A stretch of DNA of 64,000 nt from Opitutia bacterium (GCA_016190985.1 JACPPI010000009.1:62001-126000), one strand, 5' to 3'; shown: positions 23,164 to 31,801, counted from the stretch's first letter. Program-made: numbers and translations. The notes: generated by a model from the sequence alone, not told the origin.

Positions 23164-24890
23164 CGGTTCAGGTCGTCGAAGGAGCGCATGTCGGCGCGGA
23201 GCAGGGCGTCGTGCGGGCAGGCGTTGACGCAGGCCGGGCCGGCCGGCTGGTCGATGCACAGGTCGCACTTGGTGGCGCGGCGGATCGGCTCGCCGGTCTC
23301 CTCCGTGACGACCGGCAGGCCCGCGTCGTCGTGGAGCGCGACCATCTGGATCGTGCCGTAGGGGCAGCTCTGGGCGCAGACGCTGCAGCCGATGCAGGTG
23401 TCGGGGTTGATCTCCACCTGGCCGTTGATGCTCTCGCGGTGGATGGCGCCCGTCGGGCAGCCGATCATGCAGACCGGGTCCACGCAGTGCATGCACGCGC
23501 TGGCCACCATCACGCCGCCGGACTCGGGGCCGTGGCGGATGAAGCGCGGGTTGTTGTCGTGCGTGGCCGCGCAGGCGCGCACGCAGTCGTCGCAGCGCGT
23601 GCAGCGGTCGAGGTCGATGAGCATGGCGGCGCGGCCGTTGATGAAGCGCCCGGCCACGATGAACTCCAGGAAACTGTTCCCGGTGTGGTCGGGCTGGGGC
23701 GCGGCGGACGCGGGCGCGAGATCCTTGGTGAGGACGGCCAGCTGTTCCGGCGTGAGCTGCGGGAACACATGCTGCTCGAGCACGGCGGTGGGGATGAAAA
23801 GGACGTCGACGTAGCCGAGCGCACGCAGGCTGTGGCGGAGCGGCCGGAATTTTCCCCGCCAGCCGGCGACCAGCTCGCCCAGGCCGAAGGCCTCGCCCTT
23901 GCCGAGGTAGCTTTCGGTGCGCTCGCCGTGGTTGTAGCGGCTGCTCACCCGGGCGAAGCCGCTGCGCACGAGCAGCAGGCCGTTGGGGTAGTCCCCTTCC
24001 CGCGCGATCAGCGGCTCCTGTTCCAGGCGCTCGCGTTCGCCGGCCTCGCGCTCGCGGTTGTAGGCGCGGTGCCAGTCGAACTCCCCGAAGGTCTCGAAGC
24101 GCGTGGCGTCGGCGATCAGGCCCAGCGCCTCGTCCGACAGGTTCCAGAAGAGGGCGGTCTCGGCGAGGTGCCGCCGCAGGCTGCGCTCGCGGTAGCGCTG
24201 GTCGATCTGCTGCTTCCACTCCGGGGAATACTTGCGGATCTCGCGCAGGCCCTGCCAGCGGATCTCGAGCATCTGCGTGTCGCCGTCGGCCACGATGGTC
24301 GCGGTGCGCGGGGTGCGGCCCAGCGCCGCGATCTCGCCGAACATCTCGCCCGGGCCGAGCAGCGCCGTGCGGTCCGGTTCCAGCACGCCCGGCACATCCT
24401 GGAGGAAAATCCGGGCCTCGCCGTCGCGCGTCATCTGCAAGCCGGCGGCGGAGCGGCGGTTGGTGGTCTGCTCGGCGAAGCGCGGCCGTTGCAGCCAGCG
24501 CTTGAAGCTCCCCCACACGGTCGGCCGGACCTGCCGGCGATGGCCGAGCTGTTCCGCCGTCGGCTCCTTGAGAAACACCCGCGCCGCGCCGTCGAGGATC
24601 ACAAAGGCCGAGTGGCCGTAGTCGCCCTGCCGCACGATGATCTCGCCCTTTTGAAAGCGGCGGAGCCGGGCGTCGTTCTTCAGGATGCCGCGGAGCGGGA
24701 TCGAGGCGGGGAAACGGCCGGGCTGGGTCGAGATGAAGAGCGGGTGCGCGAGGAGCAGATCGACGTCGGTCTCGCCCATGTCGGCGCTGAAGGGCTTGTC
24801 CCAGCGTTCGGGCGCGGCGGCACGCTTGGCCGGAGCCTGGGGCGCGGTGGAGCCCGGGTAGTGCGGGGCGCTGCTGGTGGATCGGGCCAT
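23148..24890 (-). CDS. Double cNMP-binding-domain, four-cluster ferredoxin protein (580 aa)
   Basis: Two cyclic-nucleotide-binding folds lie at about residues 45-225 (FQKGEIIVRQGDYGHSAFVI; LGPGEMFGEIAALG) and 240-385 (LIAREGDYPNGLLLVRSG; LGKGEAFGLGEL). They are followed by a DmsB/NrfC-like ferredoxin region with 16 Cys in four groups: 430/433/436/440, 466/469/474/478, 499/502/505/509 and 542/545/554/558, enough for four [4Fe-4S] clusters. No signal peptide, so cytoplasmic. It should pass electrons to the membrane haem b protein, perhaps gated by a nucleotide or redox ligand. An insert of about 60 residues splits the first cNMP domain. Confidence 0.88.
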   Translation of the reverse strand: MARSTSSAPHYPGSTAPQAPAKRAAAPERWDKPFSADMGETDVDLLLAHPLFISTQPGRFPASIPLRGILKNDARLRRFQKGEIIVRQGDYGHSAFVILDGAARVFLKEPTAEQLGHRRQVRPTVWGSFKRWLQRPRFAEQTTNRRSAAGLQMTRDGEARIFLQDVPGVLEPDRTALLGPGEMFGEIAALGRTPRTATIVADGDTQMLEIRWQGLREIRKYSPEWKQQIDQRYRERSLRRHLAETALFWNLSDEALGLIADATRFETFGEFDWHRAYNREREAGERERLEQEPLIAREGDYPNGLLLVRSGFARVSSRYNHGERTESYLGKGEAFGLGELVAGWRGKFRPLRHSLRALGYVDVLFIPTAVLEQHVFPQLTPEQLAVLTKDLAPASAAPQPDHTGNSFLEFIVAGRFINGRAAMLIDLDRCTRCDDCVRACAATHDNNPRFIRHGPESGGVMVASACMHCVDPVCMIGCPTGAIHRESINGQVEINPDTCIGCSVCAQSCPYGTIQMVALHDDAGLPVVTEETGEPIRRATKCDLCIDQPAGPACVNACPHDALLRADMRSFDDLNRWLRR

Positions 24891-24912
24891 GGTGCCGGGA
24901 GGTGGCGGCCGG

Positions 24913-25944
24913 CTACGGCGCGCCCACCTGGTAGGGTTTACCCTTGGAGAGTTCCGGGCCCGGCAGCAAGGCGTCGATGCCGGCCAGTTGCGCGCCGCTC
25001 ACCCGGGCGGCAAAGGCGCGCCCGAGAGCGGAGATTTTTTCCGCCGCCGCCGTGAGCGCCGCCGCGTTGTTCAGGCGCAGGCCGGTGGCGCGGGCGGTCG
25101 CGACGATCTCGGCCAGCTCCGGCGTGGGCGCCAGCGCCTGGATTTTCTCCAGCAGCTGGCGGGCGGCATCGGCGCGCCGGGCCTGGGTGACGCCGTAGCC
25201 GGCGCGCCCGGTGGCGCGGGCCACGGCGCGAAACCCGAACTCCACCTCCAGGATGCAGCCCACCACGAAGAGTTCGCGCCGGCGCTCGGGCGTGGCCTCG
25301 GGGTTGGCCTTGTTTCCGGTGTGCAGGATCGTGTGCCGGACCTCGCCCTGGGACCAGGGGAGCAGGTTGAAACCCGCGCTGCCGGCCGGATGGCCGCCGG
25401 TGTTGGTGATCTTCTCGTCGGGCACGATGTGGCAGGCGTAGCAGGCCGCGCCGAGGGCGTAGAGGTTGCGCGGGGTGATCATGCCGGCGGCGGCGGCCTG
25501 GGCGAGGCGGGCCTCGCGGTGATCCGGCGGCTCGGTGTCCTTGGTGATCCCCTTTCCGTAATCGCCGTGGGTCTTGACCCAGTCCGCCGCGGCGCCGTGG
25601 CAGGATTCGCAGGAGATGCCGGCGACGGTCTGGTATTCGTCGTCGATCACCTTGCCGAGGAAGTGGCAGTCCGCGCACTGCCGCTCGGTCTTGATGTTGG
25701 TCAGGCCGAGCTTGAGGAGCATGTCGGCGGTCTCCTTGCGGCGGGGCAGCTCGTTGAGCGTCTTCCGGTGTTTCGAGCGCTTCCACGCCTCGATCTCCTC
25801 GACGTGGCATTCGGCGCACGCCTCCGGGCCGGTCACCTTGGCGGGAGACAGCGCCGCAAACCCGGGGCCGGCCAGAACCAGGAAAAGAAACGGCCCCGCG
25901 AGCGACCGGAAGCGGCGGGCTCTGGGCAAAGCCTTCAGGCGCAT
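24913..25944 (-). CDS. Exported tetrahaem cytochrome c, c554-like (343 aa)
   Basis: A signal peptide or anchor (RSLAGPFLFLVLAGPGFAAL, about residues 13-32) precedes four CxxCH motifs: CAECH, CADCH, CESCH and CYACH. The pattern and the intervening KHRKTLNEL-type helix resemble cytochrome c554/c' family proteins. The C-terminal third is helical and haem-free. ATG 25944 directly precedes the signal. First gene of the six-gene minus-strand redox operon; the promoter should lie in the 214 bp shared with the divergent reductase gene (25945-26158), where no obvious FNR-type site was seen. Confidence 0.85.
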   Translation of the reverse strand: MRLKALPRARRFRSLAGPFLFLVLAGPGFAALSPAKVTGPEACAECHVEEIEAWKRSKHRKTLNELPRRKETADMLLKLGLTNIKTERQCADCHFLGKVIDDEYQTVAGISCESCHGAAADWVKTHGDYGKGITKDTEPPDHREARLAQAAAAGMITPRNLYALGAACYACHIVPDEKITNTGGHPAGSAGFNLLPWSQGEVRHTILHTGNKANPEATPERRRELFVVGCILEVEFGFRAVARATGRAGYGVTQARRADAARQLLEKIQALAPTPELAEIVATARATGLRLNNAAALTAAAEKISALGRAFAARVSGAQLAGIDALLPGPELSKGKPYQVGAP

Positions 25945-26158
25945 GGTCGGCGGGGAGGGGAACAGCCCGGACGGGACGGCGGTGGCATGATGGCGGGGCG
26001 GGGCGGCGGGACGCGGCCTCGCCGCCAAGATTAAGCCGCGAATTTCCTGCGCAAGCCGATTCTCCGCGATATTCGGTTTGTCTGTGGCGGGCGCGTCGCC
26101 AATAAACGTCTCCCGCTCCGCCCGGACGTTCCGCAACCCCGCCCCCAACAAATTTCCC

Positions 26159-27406
26159 ATGCTCTGGACCTACCTCGGCCTCACGCTCATCGGGTTGGTG
26201 GCCGTGCAGCTGGTGCTCGGCGCGGTCGCCGCCTTCCAGCGGGTCCGCGCCGAGGCGGCCCGCCGCGCGCTGGAAATGGCGCAGATGCGGGAGGAGCTGG
26301 CCGCCGCGCGCGCCCGGCACCGCCGCCTCGCCGAGGAGCCGCTGCCGTGGAACGGATTCAGGAAATTCGTCGTCAGCCGCAAAATCACCGAGACGCCCAG
26401 CGTCTGCTCCTTCCACCTGAAGCCGCACGACGCGAAGCCGCTGCCCGTCTTCAAGCCCGGGCAATATCTGACCTTCCGGCTCGCCGGGCCGCATGGGAGC
26501 GGCCAGTTGATCCGCTGCTACAGCCTGAGCGACCACACGCACCAGGGGCACTACCGCGTGAGCATCAAGCGCGTGCCCTCGGCCGCTGGCGCGGTCGGTG
26601 CCGTGAGCGGCCTGTTCCACGACGTGATCCAGGAAGGCGACCTGCTCGACCTGCGCGCGCCGACGGGGAACTTCCATCTCGAGCCCGGCGAGGCCGACCC
26701 GGTGGTGCTGATCGGCGCCGGCATCGGCGTCACCCCGGTGTTCTGCATGCTGGCCACGCTGGCGCACCAGAAAAGCCGGCGCCCGGTGTGGTTTTTCTAC
26801 GGCGTGCGCCACCGCCGCGAGCTGCTGTTCAAGGCCGAGCTTGACGCCATCGTCCGCGACCAGCCCAACCTCAACCTGCGCCTGTGCTTCTCCCAGCCGG
26901 AGGCGGGCGACCGGCTCGGCGAGGACTACCAGATCAAGGGCCGCATCACGCCGGAGCTGCTGCAACGCGAGCTGCCCTCCAGCAATTTCCGGTTCTACTA
27001 CTGCGGCCCGGGGCCGATGATGGAGATGCTGACCGGCGGCCTGAAGGCGTGGGGCGTGCCCGAATCCCACCTGCATTTCGAGGCGTTCGGCCCCATGAGC
27101 CTCAAGCGGGCCGGCCTGGCCCTGCACCCGCCGGCCACCATCCCGGCCAAGCCGCCGCTGGTGACCTTCCGCAAGAGCGGCCAGTCTTTGCCGTGGGACG
27201 GAGCCCACGACAACCTGCTGGATCTCGCCGAGCAGGCCGGGATCGTGATTGCGTCGGGCTGCCGCGCCGGCAACTGCGGCACCTGCGCCGTGGCGATGCA
27301 GTGGGGCGAGGTCAGTTACATCCAGCCCCCGGGCAGCCCGCCCGAAGCGCGCACCTGCCTGACCTGCATCGCCCAGCCCAAGGGCGACATCGTGCTGGAG
27401 GCGTGA
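26159..27406 (+). CDS. FAD/NAD(P)H oxidoreductase with C-terminal 2Fe-2S ferredoxin, Hcr-like (415 aa)
   Basis: An N-terminal helix (about residues 2-22) and a short coiled stretch (about 28-55) precede a ferredoxin-reductase FAD domain (RCYSLSDHTH, the RxYS motif), an NAD-binding domain (VLIGAGIGVTPVFCML; FYYCGPGPMMEML) and a plant-type 2Fe-2S domain (SGCRAGNCGTCAV, CLTC). Domain order matches hybrid-cluster reductase Hcr and phenol hydroxylase reductases. It lies divergently from the redox operon and could load electrons from NAD(P)H into the iron-sulphur protein. ATG 26159 starts at the membrane helix. Confidence 0.88.
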   Translation: MLWTYLGLTLIGLVAVQLVLGAVAAFQRVRAEAARRALEMAQMREELAAARARHRRLAEEPLPWNGFRKFVVSRKITETPSVCSFHLKPHDAKPLPVFKPGQYLTFRLAGPHGSGQLIRCYSLSDHTHQGHYRVSIKRVPSAAGAVGAVSGLFHDVIQEGDLLDLRAPTGNFHLEPGEADPVVLIGAGIGVTPVFCMLATLAHQKSRRPVWFFYGVRHRRELLFKAELDAIVRDQPNLNLRLCFSQPEAGDRLGEDYQIKGRITPELLQRELPSSNFRFYYCGPGPMMEMLTGGLKAWGVPESHLHFEAFGPMSLKRAGLALHPPATIPAKPPLVTFRKSGQSLPWDGAHDNLLDLAEQAGIVIASGCRAGNCGTCAVAMQWGEVSYIQPPGSPPEARTCLTCIAQPKGDIVLEA

Positions 27407-27461
27407 GGCGGGGCGGCCTTGCAGGGGCGCCGCCAGACTGCATCCTTGCGGGCGATCGCGC

Positions 27462-28172
27462 TTATTTCGCCGCAGCCGGAGCCGTCAGCGACACGCGGAT
27501 GATGCCGCGCCACTCCTTCGCGCCGTAGTCCAAGGCCTTGTCCTCGGGATAAAGCAGGTCGAGCGCGGCTTTCACGCCGGGGCGGAAGGTCTTCGGGTCG
27601 CCGTGGCAGGCCAGGCAGGACTGGGAGGCGGCGATCGGGCGGTAGACGCGCCACTCGACCGGCTGGCCGGCGCGCTCGATCTTTTGCACCAGCATCTTGT
27701 CCGGGGTCTGGTCGTTCATCAGCTGGGAGTGGATCTTGTTCAGGGCGGCGGTGTCGGCGGCGTCGGGCGCGTTGCGCGGGTCGCGGATGAGCAGGCTGGT
27801 CCGCTTGATGGCGGTGATGGCGGGCCGGCCGGCGACCGGTTTCGGCAGCTCGAGCGTCTTGAGGTGCATGATGCTGACGGCCTCGCTGATCTCGCGGTTG
27901 GCCAGCTCGCGGTTGACCTCGGCGATCATCATGCCGCCGATCTGCTCGATCATCTTGAAGCCGTATTGGGCGATCTGGGTGGTGGTCGTGTCGCCGCCGG
28001 CGACAAAAGTGGCGGTGCTGCCGTCGGCCGCGGCGGGGGCCGGCGCCGTGGCGTCAAAATAGGTGATGGTGGGCCCGGCCGCGGGTTTCGCCGCGGCGGC
28101 CGCAGGGGACTGCGCTTTCAGCACCATGCAACCAGCCAAACTGATAACCGTTAGTAGTTTTGTCGCTTTCAT
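27462..28172 (-). CDS. Exported DUF3365 monohaem protein (236 aa)
   Basis: A signal peptide (about residues 1-22) and an Ala/Pro-rich linker lead into a DUF3365 (Tll0287-like) domain, a PAS-like fold found in redox and haem sensors. One CLACH motif sits in ASQSCLACHGDPKTF (about residue 185), as in other DUF3365 proteins that bind one haem c. Convergent with the reductase gene. A role in sensing or carrying electrons in the periplasm, alongside the neighbouring cytochromes, is inferred. Confidence 0.82.
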   Translation of the reverse strand: MKATKLLTVISLAGCMVLKAQSPAAAAAKPAAGPTITYFDATAPAPAAADGSTATFVAGGDTTTTQIAQYGFKMIEQIGGMMIAEVNRELANREISEAVSIMHLKTLELPKPVAGRPAITAIKRTSLLIRDPRNAPDAADTAALNKIHSQLMNDQTPDKMLVQKIERAGQPVEWRVYRPIAASQSCLACHGDPKTFRPGVKAALDLLYPEDKALDYGAKEWRGIIRVSLTAPAAAK

Positions 28173-28236
28173 TGGGAAAACACCAACCTGCGGAACGAAG
28201 AAAGCAAGCCTGCTTTGCCGCCGGCCCCGCGCCGGG

Positions 28237-28794
28237 TCACTTTGCCGGCGCCTCGACCGGAACCCCCGTCAGTTTGAAGCGGATCTTCACCTCGGGCGCG
28301 ACCGTGAAGAGAAACGCCTTGCGGATCACCTTCAGCTTCCAGTTGCGGTAGTCGATGGTCGTCTCGCCCGTGATGGCGTAGGCGCCGTCGGCGCGGGCGA
28401 CGTTGATGGGAAACTCGATGCGCTCGGTGACCCCGTGGAAAATCAGCCGGCCCGAGGCCTGGCCCTGGCCGTCGGGGGTCAGCGCGAGGTTGCCCAGCTC
28501 GAACCGCCCCTCGGGCGCGCCGCCGCCGAGCCACTTGATCATGTCGGCGTCGCGCGAGTCGTTGCCCGACTTCAGGTCGGCGAACTTGAAGGTGAACACC
28601 GCGCCCCTGATCTTCCCGGCGTCGTCCACACCCACCTTGGCGTCGTAGGCGTCGAGGTGCGCGGTGAAGTTCTTCGTCGCGTCCACATCCACGTCCACGA
28701 AGGAGCGGCTGCGGTCGATCTTGAGCGTCCGCTCCGCGGCGGACAGCAGGCCGGGCAACAGGAGGAGGGTGGGCAGCAGACGGAATATTTTCAT
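28237..28794 (-). CDS. YceI-family periplasmic protein (185 aa)
   Basis: A signal peptide (about residues 1-19) is followed by a YceI/lipocalin-like beta domain: start RTLKIDRSRSFVDVDV, middle FTFKFADLKSGNDSRDADM and end EVKIRFKLTG. YceI proteins bind polyisoprenoids such as quinone-like lipids. It lies 64 bp upstream of the DUF3365 gene on the same strand. A link with quinone handling fits the redox neighbourhood but is inference. Confidence 0.88.
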   Translation of the reverse strand: MKIFRLLPTLLLLPGLLSAAERTLKIDRSRSFVDVDVDATKNFTAHLDAYDAKVGVDDAGKIRGAVFTFKFADLKSGNDSRDADMIKWLGGGAPEGRFELGNLALTPDGQGQASGRLIFHGVTERIEFPINVARADGAYAITGETTIDYRNWKLKVIRKAFLFTVAPEVKIRFKLTGVPVEAPAK

Positions 28795-28901
28795 GTCGGG
28801 CCGAGTGTGCGGGTCGCTGGTCAGACCGCAAACCTCCGTTTTGGTGCCCGGCGGAGGCTTGCACCCGCGCCGGCCGGCGGGCATATTGGCGGCCGTTGCC
28901 C

Positions 28902-29384
28902 ATGGCCACCCCGCGCAAGTCCGCCGACCAGTGGTTCGCCGAATATGGCGAGAGCCATCAGGACGGCACCAACGAGACCATCCACTGGATCTGCGTGCCG
29001 GTCATTTTCTTCAGCGTCATGGGCCTGCTCTGGTCCGTTCCGGTGCCGGCGGCCATTGCCGGGCCGCTGCCGTGGTTCAACTGGCTGCAACCGCCGCTGC
29101 TGGCGGCGCTGGCGTTTTATTTCCGGCTGGCGCCGCCGCTGGCATTCGGGCTGCTGGCCTTCATGTCCGCCTGCTATCTGCTGATCGAGGGTCTGGCCAT
29201 GCTGCACTGGCGGCCGGTGTGGCAGGTTTGCCTCACCCTCTTCGTGCTGGCGTGGATCGGCCAGTTCATCGGCCACAAGATCGAGGGCCAGAAGCCCTCG
29301 TTCTTCAAGGACGTGGTCTTCCTCCTCATCGGCCCCGCGTGGCTGATGCACTTCATCTACAAGAAAATCGGCGTGCGGTATTGA
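28902..29384 (+). CDS. Mpo1-like (DUF962) membrane protein (160 aa)
   Basis: Four hydrophobic segments (about residues 33-50, 64-82, 87-106, 112-130) and the family blocks NETIHWICVP, WIGQFIGHKIEGQKPSFFKD and GPAWLM. The yeast member Mpo1 is an Fe-dependent dioxygenase of 2-hydroxy fatty acid alpha-oxidation that uses His residues; the bacterial role is unknown. ATG 28902 is used although TTG 28896 lies just upstream. Divergent from yceI. Confidence 0.88.
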   Translation: MATPRKSADQWFAEYGESHQDGTNETIHWICVPVIFFSVMGLLWSVPVPAAIAGPLPWFNWLQPPLLAALAFYFRLAPPLAFGLLAFMSACYLLIEGLAMLHWRPVWQVCLTLFVLAWIGQFIGHKIEGQKPSFFKDVVFLLIGPAWLMHFIYKKIGVRY

Positions 29385-29458
29385 TTTGCGGGACGGTTTT
29401 TGCTGGCGTCAAATTCCCCGGCTGCGCGAGCCGCGCCACTGATCGCGGGTTGTTGTTG

Positions 29459-29531
29459 ACCACGGATTTCGCGGATAAGCACGGATGGGGAGCAATCCGT
29501 TTATCCAGCTATTATCCGTGAGATCTGTGGT
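29459..29531. repeat. Dispersed imperfect inverted repeat (ACCACGGATTTCGCGGAT type)
   Basis: ACCACGGATTTCGCGGATAA (from 29459) and the reverse complement of ATTATCCGTGAGATCTGTGG (ending near 29531) are imperfect matches around a short centre that itself repeats GCACGGAT/AATCCGT. Similar 'accacggatt...atccgtg' elements are common intergenic repeats in environmental genomes, as I recall. It fills most of the gap between the Mpo1-like and hypothetical genes and could act as a transcript end hairpin. Confidence 0.75.
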
Positions 29532-29564
29532 GAAAATTTTCTGGTTGGAGAGTCCCCAACCCCT

Positions 29565-30029
29565 TCACCCCCGCCCGCCGCGCAGGAGCACGATGTTGGC
29601 GAGGTCATGTTTCTCAAACTCGGCCCAGTAGCGGTCCTCGATCTTCTTGAGCTGGTCGTCGCGCGACGGCGGCGGCTCGATCCCGGGCGTGTCCATGGCG
29701 CGTTTCACGTGGTCACCCGCCAGCTCGCGGTCGGCCAGGCGCGTGACCAGCTCGTGCCAGAACACGTCGTTTTGGAATTCGCTCTGGATCTCGCGCAGGC
29801 GCTCGTCCTCCGACAGTTTCGGCGCCGGCTGGAGGGAGCCGTCGGTGTGCTTCTCCACTAAATCGGCGCAGCCCGCCTCGGTCGCCAGCTCCAGCAGCTT
29901 CTGGTCGAGCGCGTAGTAGCGTTTGGCCGCCGCGGTGTCCTCGCCCTGGTAGCCGGTGACGGTCCACATGCCCAGATGCACGAGTTCGAGGAGCTGGCGG
30001 TATTCCTTGGCGGTGAAGGCGGCTTTCAT
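29565..30029 (-). CDS. Hypothetical helical protein (154 aa)
   Basis: A soluble, charged, mostly alpha-helical protein beginning MKAAFTAKEYRQLLELVHLG, with EDERLREIQSEFQNDVFWHELVTRLADREL in the middle and a closing AEFEKHDLANIVL. No catalytic motif or signal peptide is seen. I do not recognise a named domain. ATG 30029 is preferred to a GC-rich upstream extension. It neighbours the second restriction-modification system but shows no nuclease or DNA-binding signature. Confidence 0.65.
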   Translation of the reverse strand: MKAAFTAKEYRQLLELVHLGMWTVTGYQGEDTAAAKRYYALDQKLLELATEAGCADLVEKHTDGSLQPAPKLSEDERLREIQSEFQNDVFWHELVTRLADRELAGDHVKRAMDTPGIEPPPSRDDQLKKIEDRYWAEFEKHDLANIVLLRGGRG

Positions 30030-30158
30030 GGCCGCCCACCCTTGCCCGCCCGCCCCGCCCCGCAAGCGCGAAGTGGGGCCTGAAACCTCCGCTTTGATTG
30101 CTTTTGCCCGTCTTTTGGTCTGGACGCCGCTGTGTAGTTGTCCACAGAGCGATCAGCG

Positions 30159-31193
30159 ATGGATTGCTCGCTTGCGCTTTCGGCTGTGAAGGCTAGCCAG
30201 TTTATTGTGGTCGCGAAAAAACCCATAACCATCGCAAGCCGATTCTCGCCCGATGAACAGGTGGTGTTGCACGAAGGGGATTGCCTTGAGCTGTTGCGCC
30301 AGATTCCCGATCACAGCGTGCGCTTGGTGGTCACTTCGCCTCCCTATAACCTCGGCAAGTCCTATGAGCGCCGCCAGAGCGTGACTGACTATGTCACCTT
30401 TCAAACCCGGGTGATTGAGGAGTGCGTCCGGACGCTGGTCGACGGAGGCAGTATCTGCTGGCAGGTGGGCAATCATGTCCAAAAATCCGCCCAAAGCTCT
30501 ATCCTCCCCCTCGACATCCTCCTTTATCCTGTGTTCGCGAACCTCGGCTTGCGCCTCCGGAACCGCGTGATCTGGCACTTCGAGCATGGGTTGCATTGCA
30601 CGAACCGCTTGTCGGGACGTTACGAAACCGTGCTGTGGTTCACTAAAGGGGACTCGTATCACTTCGACGTCGACCCCATCCGTATCCCGCAAAAATATCC
30701 GGGGAAGAAACACTTCAAGGGTCCGCGCGCCGGCCATTATTCCTGTAATCCGCTCGGGAAAAACCCTGGAGATGTCTGGATCATCCCGAACGTGAAGAGC
30801 AACCACGTTGAGAAGACTGGGCATCCGTGCCAATTCCCTGTCGAGCTTATTGAGCGACTTGTGCTCTCCCTCACTAAGCCTGGCGATTGGGTTTTAGACC
30901 CATTCGTCGGTGTAGGCACCTCCATCGCCGCTGCCGTGCGTCATCAACGGCGCGGCGCGGGCGCGGAGAAGGAGTCGCAATTTGTGGCTATCGCCCGCGA
31001 AAGAATCCGTTTGGCCGCAAGCGGTGAGCTGAAAACCCGCCCCATGCTCAAACCAGTCTTCGATCCTAAGGACGCCGGCCGCAACCTCACCTCGGCTCCT
31101 TGGCACGAAGCTAATAGCGTCTACCCGGAAGCATCCATCCGGCAATTGGCCCTGCTTGAGCCTTCGGTCCGCAAGCGCCGCGTTGCCAGATGA
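30159..31193 (+). CDS. Type II DNA methyltransferase, SPPY class (344 aa)
   Basis: Amino-methyltransferase with the catalytic motif TSPPYN (residues 59-64) before the SAM motif DPFVGVGTS (247-255), the beta-class order that covers N4-cytosine and N6-adenine enzymes. SPPY with a BglII-like partner suggests N4-cytosine, as known for M.BglII. ATG 30159 gives 39 residues before the conserved GDCLELL block. It overlaps the nuclease gene by 4 bp. Codon and base use are less GC-rich than the neighbours, a sign of transfer. Confidence 0.9.
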   Translation: MDCSLALSAVKASQFIVVAKKPITIASRFSPDEQVVLHEGDCLELLRQIPDHSVRLVVTSPPYNLGKSYERRQSVTDYVTFQTRVIEECVRTLVDGGSICWQVGNHVQKSAQSSILPLDILLYPVFANLGLRLRNRVIWHFEHGLHCTNRLSGRYETVLWFTKGDSYHFDVDPIRIPQKYPGKKHFKGPRAGHYSCNPLGKNPGDVWIIPNVKSNHVEKTGHPCQFPVELIERLVLSLTKPGDWVLDPFVGVGTSIAAAVRHQRRGAGAEKESQFVAIARERIRLAASGELKTRPMLKPVFDPKDAGRNLTSAPWHEANSVYPEASIRQLALLEPSVRKRRVAR

Positions 31194-31801
31194 AAATTGC
31201 TCAAGTCTACTCCCACCTCAACGGCCTCGAATACCTCCTGGTGCATCGCAAGCGCCTTTGGACGGAAATCCAGACGGTGATCCGTGGCGTGGACGCCGCC
31301 GCCTGCAAGACGAAGGTCAGCGAGGAGAAAACCATGCGCGGTCGGCTGTTGTTCAGCCCGACCGCCATGAACGCGGAATTCAAGCGCCTACTGCACGACA
31401 AATCTTGGATGGAGAGCCGCGTGGGCTACTGGGTCACACGTGACGAAAAGCTCATCCGGAAAATCGTTGCTAAAACAGCGGAGGAGCAGAAGGCCGAAAT
31501 CGAATCCGCCGGTCTCACTCCAATTTACAGCTACAACCAGACCGACTTTGTCAAACATCGCGTCGCGCTCGAAGTTCAATTTGGAAAATATTCCTTTGTA
31601 GCCTACGACCTCTTTGTGAAGCACCTCGCCTTCTATATTGGCGATCAGATCGATGTTGGCGTGGAAATTTTGCCGATGAAGAGCCTGCAAAGCGAGATGT
31701 CGTCGGGGCCCGCCTACTACGAAGGCGAACTCTTTAATGTCATCCGCAATGGCCGCGGTGTTCCGGCCGTCCCGCTGGTCGTGATCGGGGTTGAGGCCTA
31801 A
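31190..31801 (+). CDS. BglII/BstYI-family restriction endonuclease (203 aa)
   Basis: The active-site pattern of BglII (Asp84, Glu93, Gln95) is reproduced with the same spacing: Asp119, Glu128, Gln130 in TDFVKHRVALEVQFG, where the usual PD-ExK lysine is replaced by Gln. The C-terminal block GPAYYEGELFNVIRNGRG followed by VPAVPLVVIG is typical of this family. Relatives cut AGATCT or RGATCY; the site here is not shown by sequence. Second gene of the operon, coupled to the methyltransferase by an ATGA overlap. No controller gene is visible. Confidence 0.88.
   Translation: MKIAQVYSHLNGLEYLLVHRKRLWTEIQTVIRGVDAAACKTKVSEEKTMRGRLLFSPTAMNAEFKRLLHDKSWMESRVGYWVTRDEKLIRKIVAKTAEEQKAEIESAGLTPIYSYNQTDFVKHRVALEVQFGKYSFVAYDLFVKHLAFYIGDQIDVGVEILPMKSLQSEMSSGPAYYEGELFNVIRNGRGVPAVPLVVIGVEA

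Noticed and set aside
30138-30146. TTGTCCACA, one mismatch from a DnaA box
   Set aside because: Single copy, with no cluster or AT-rich unwinding region nearby; not an origin.
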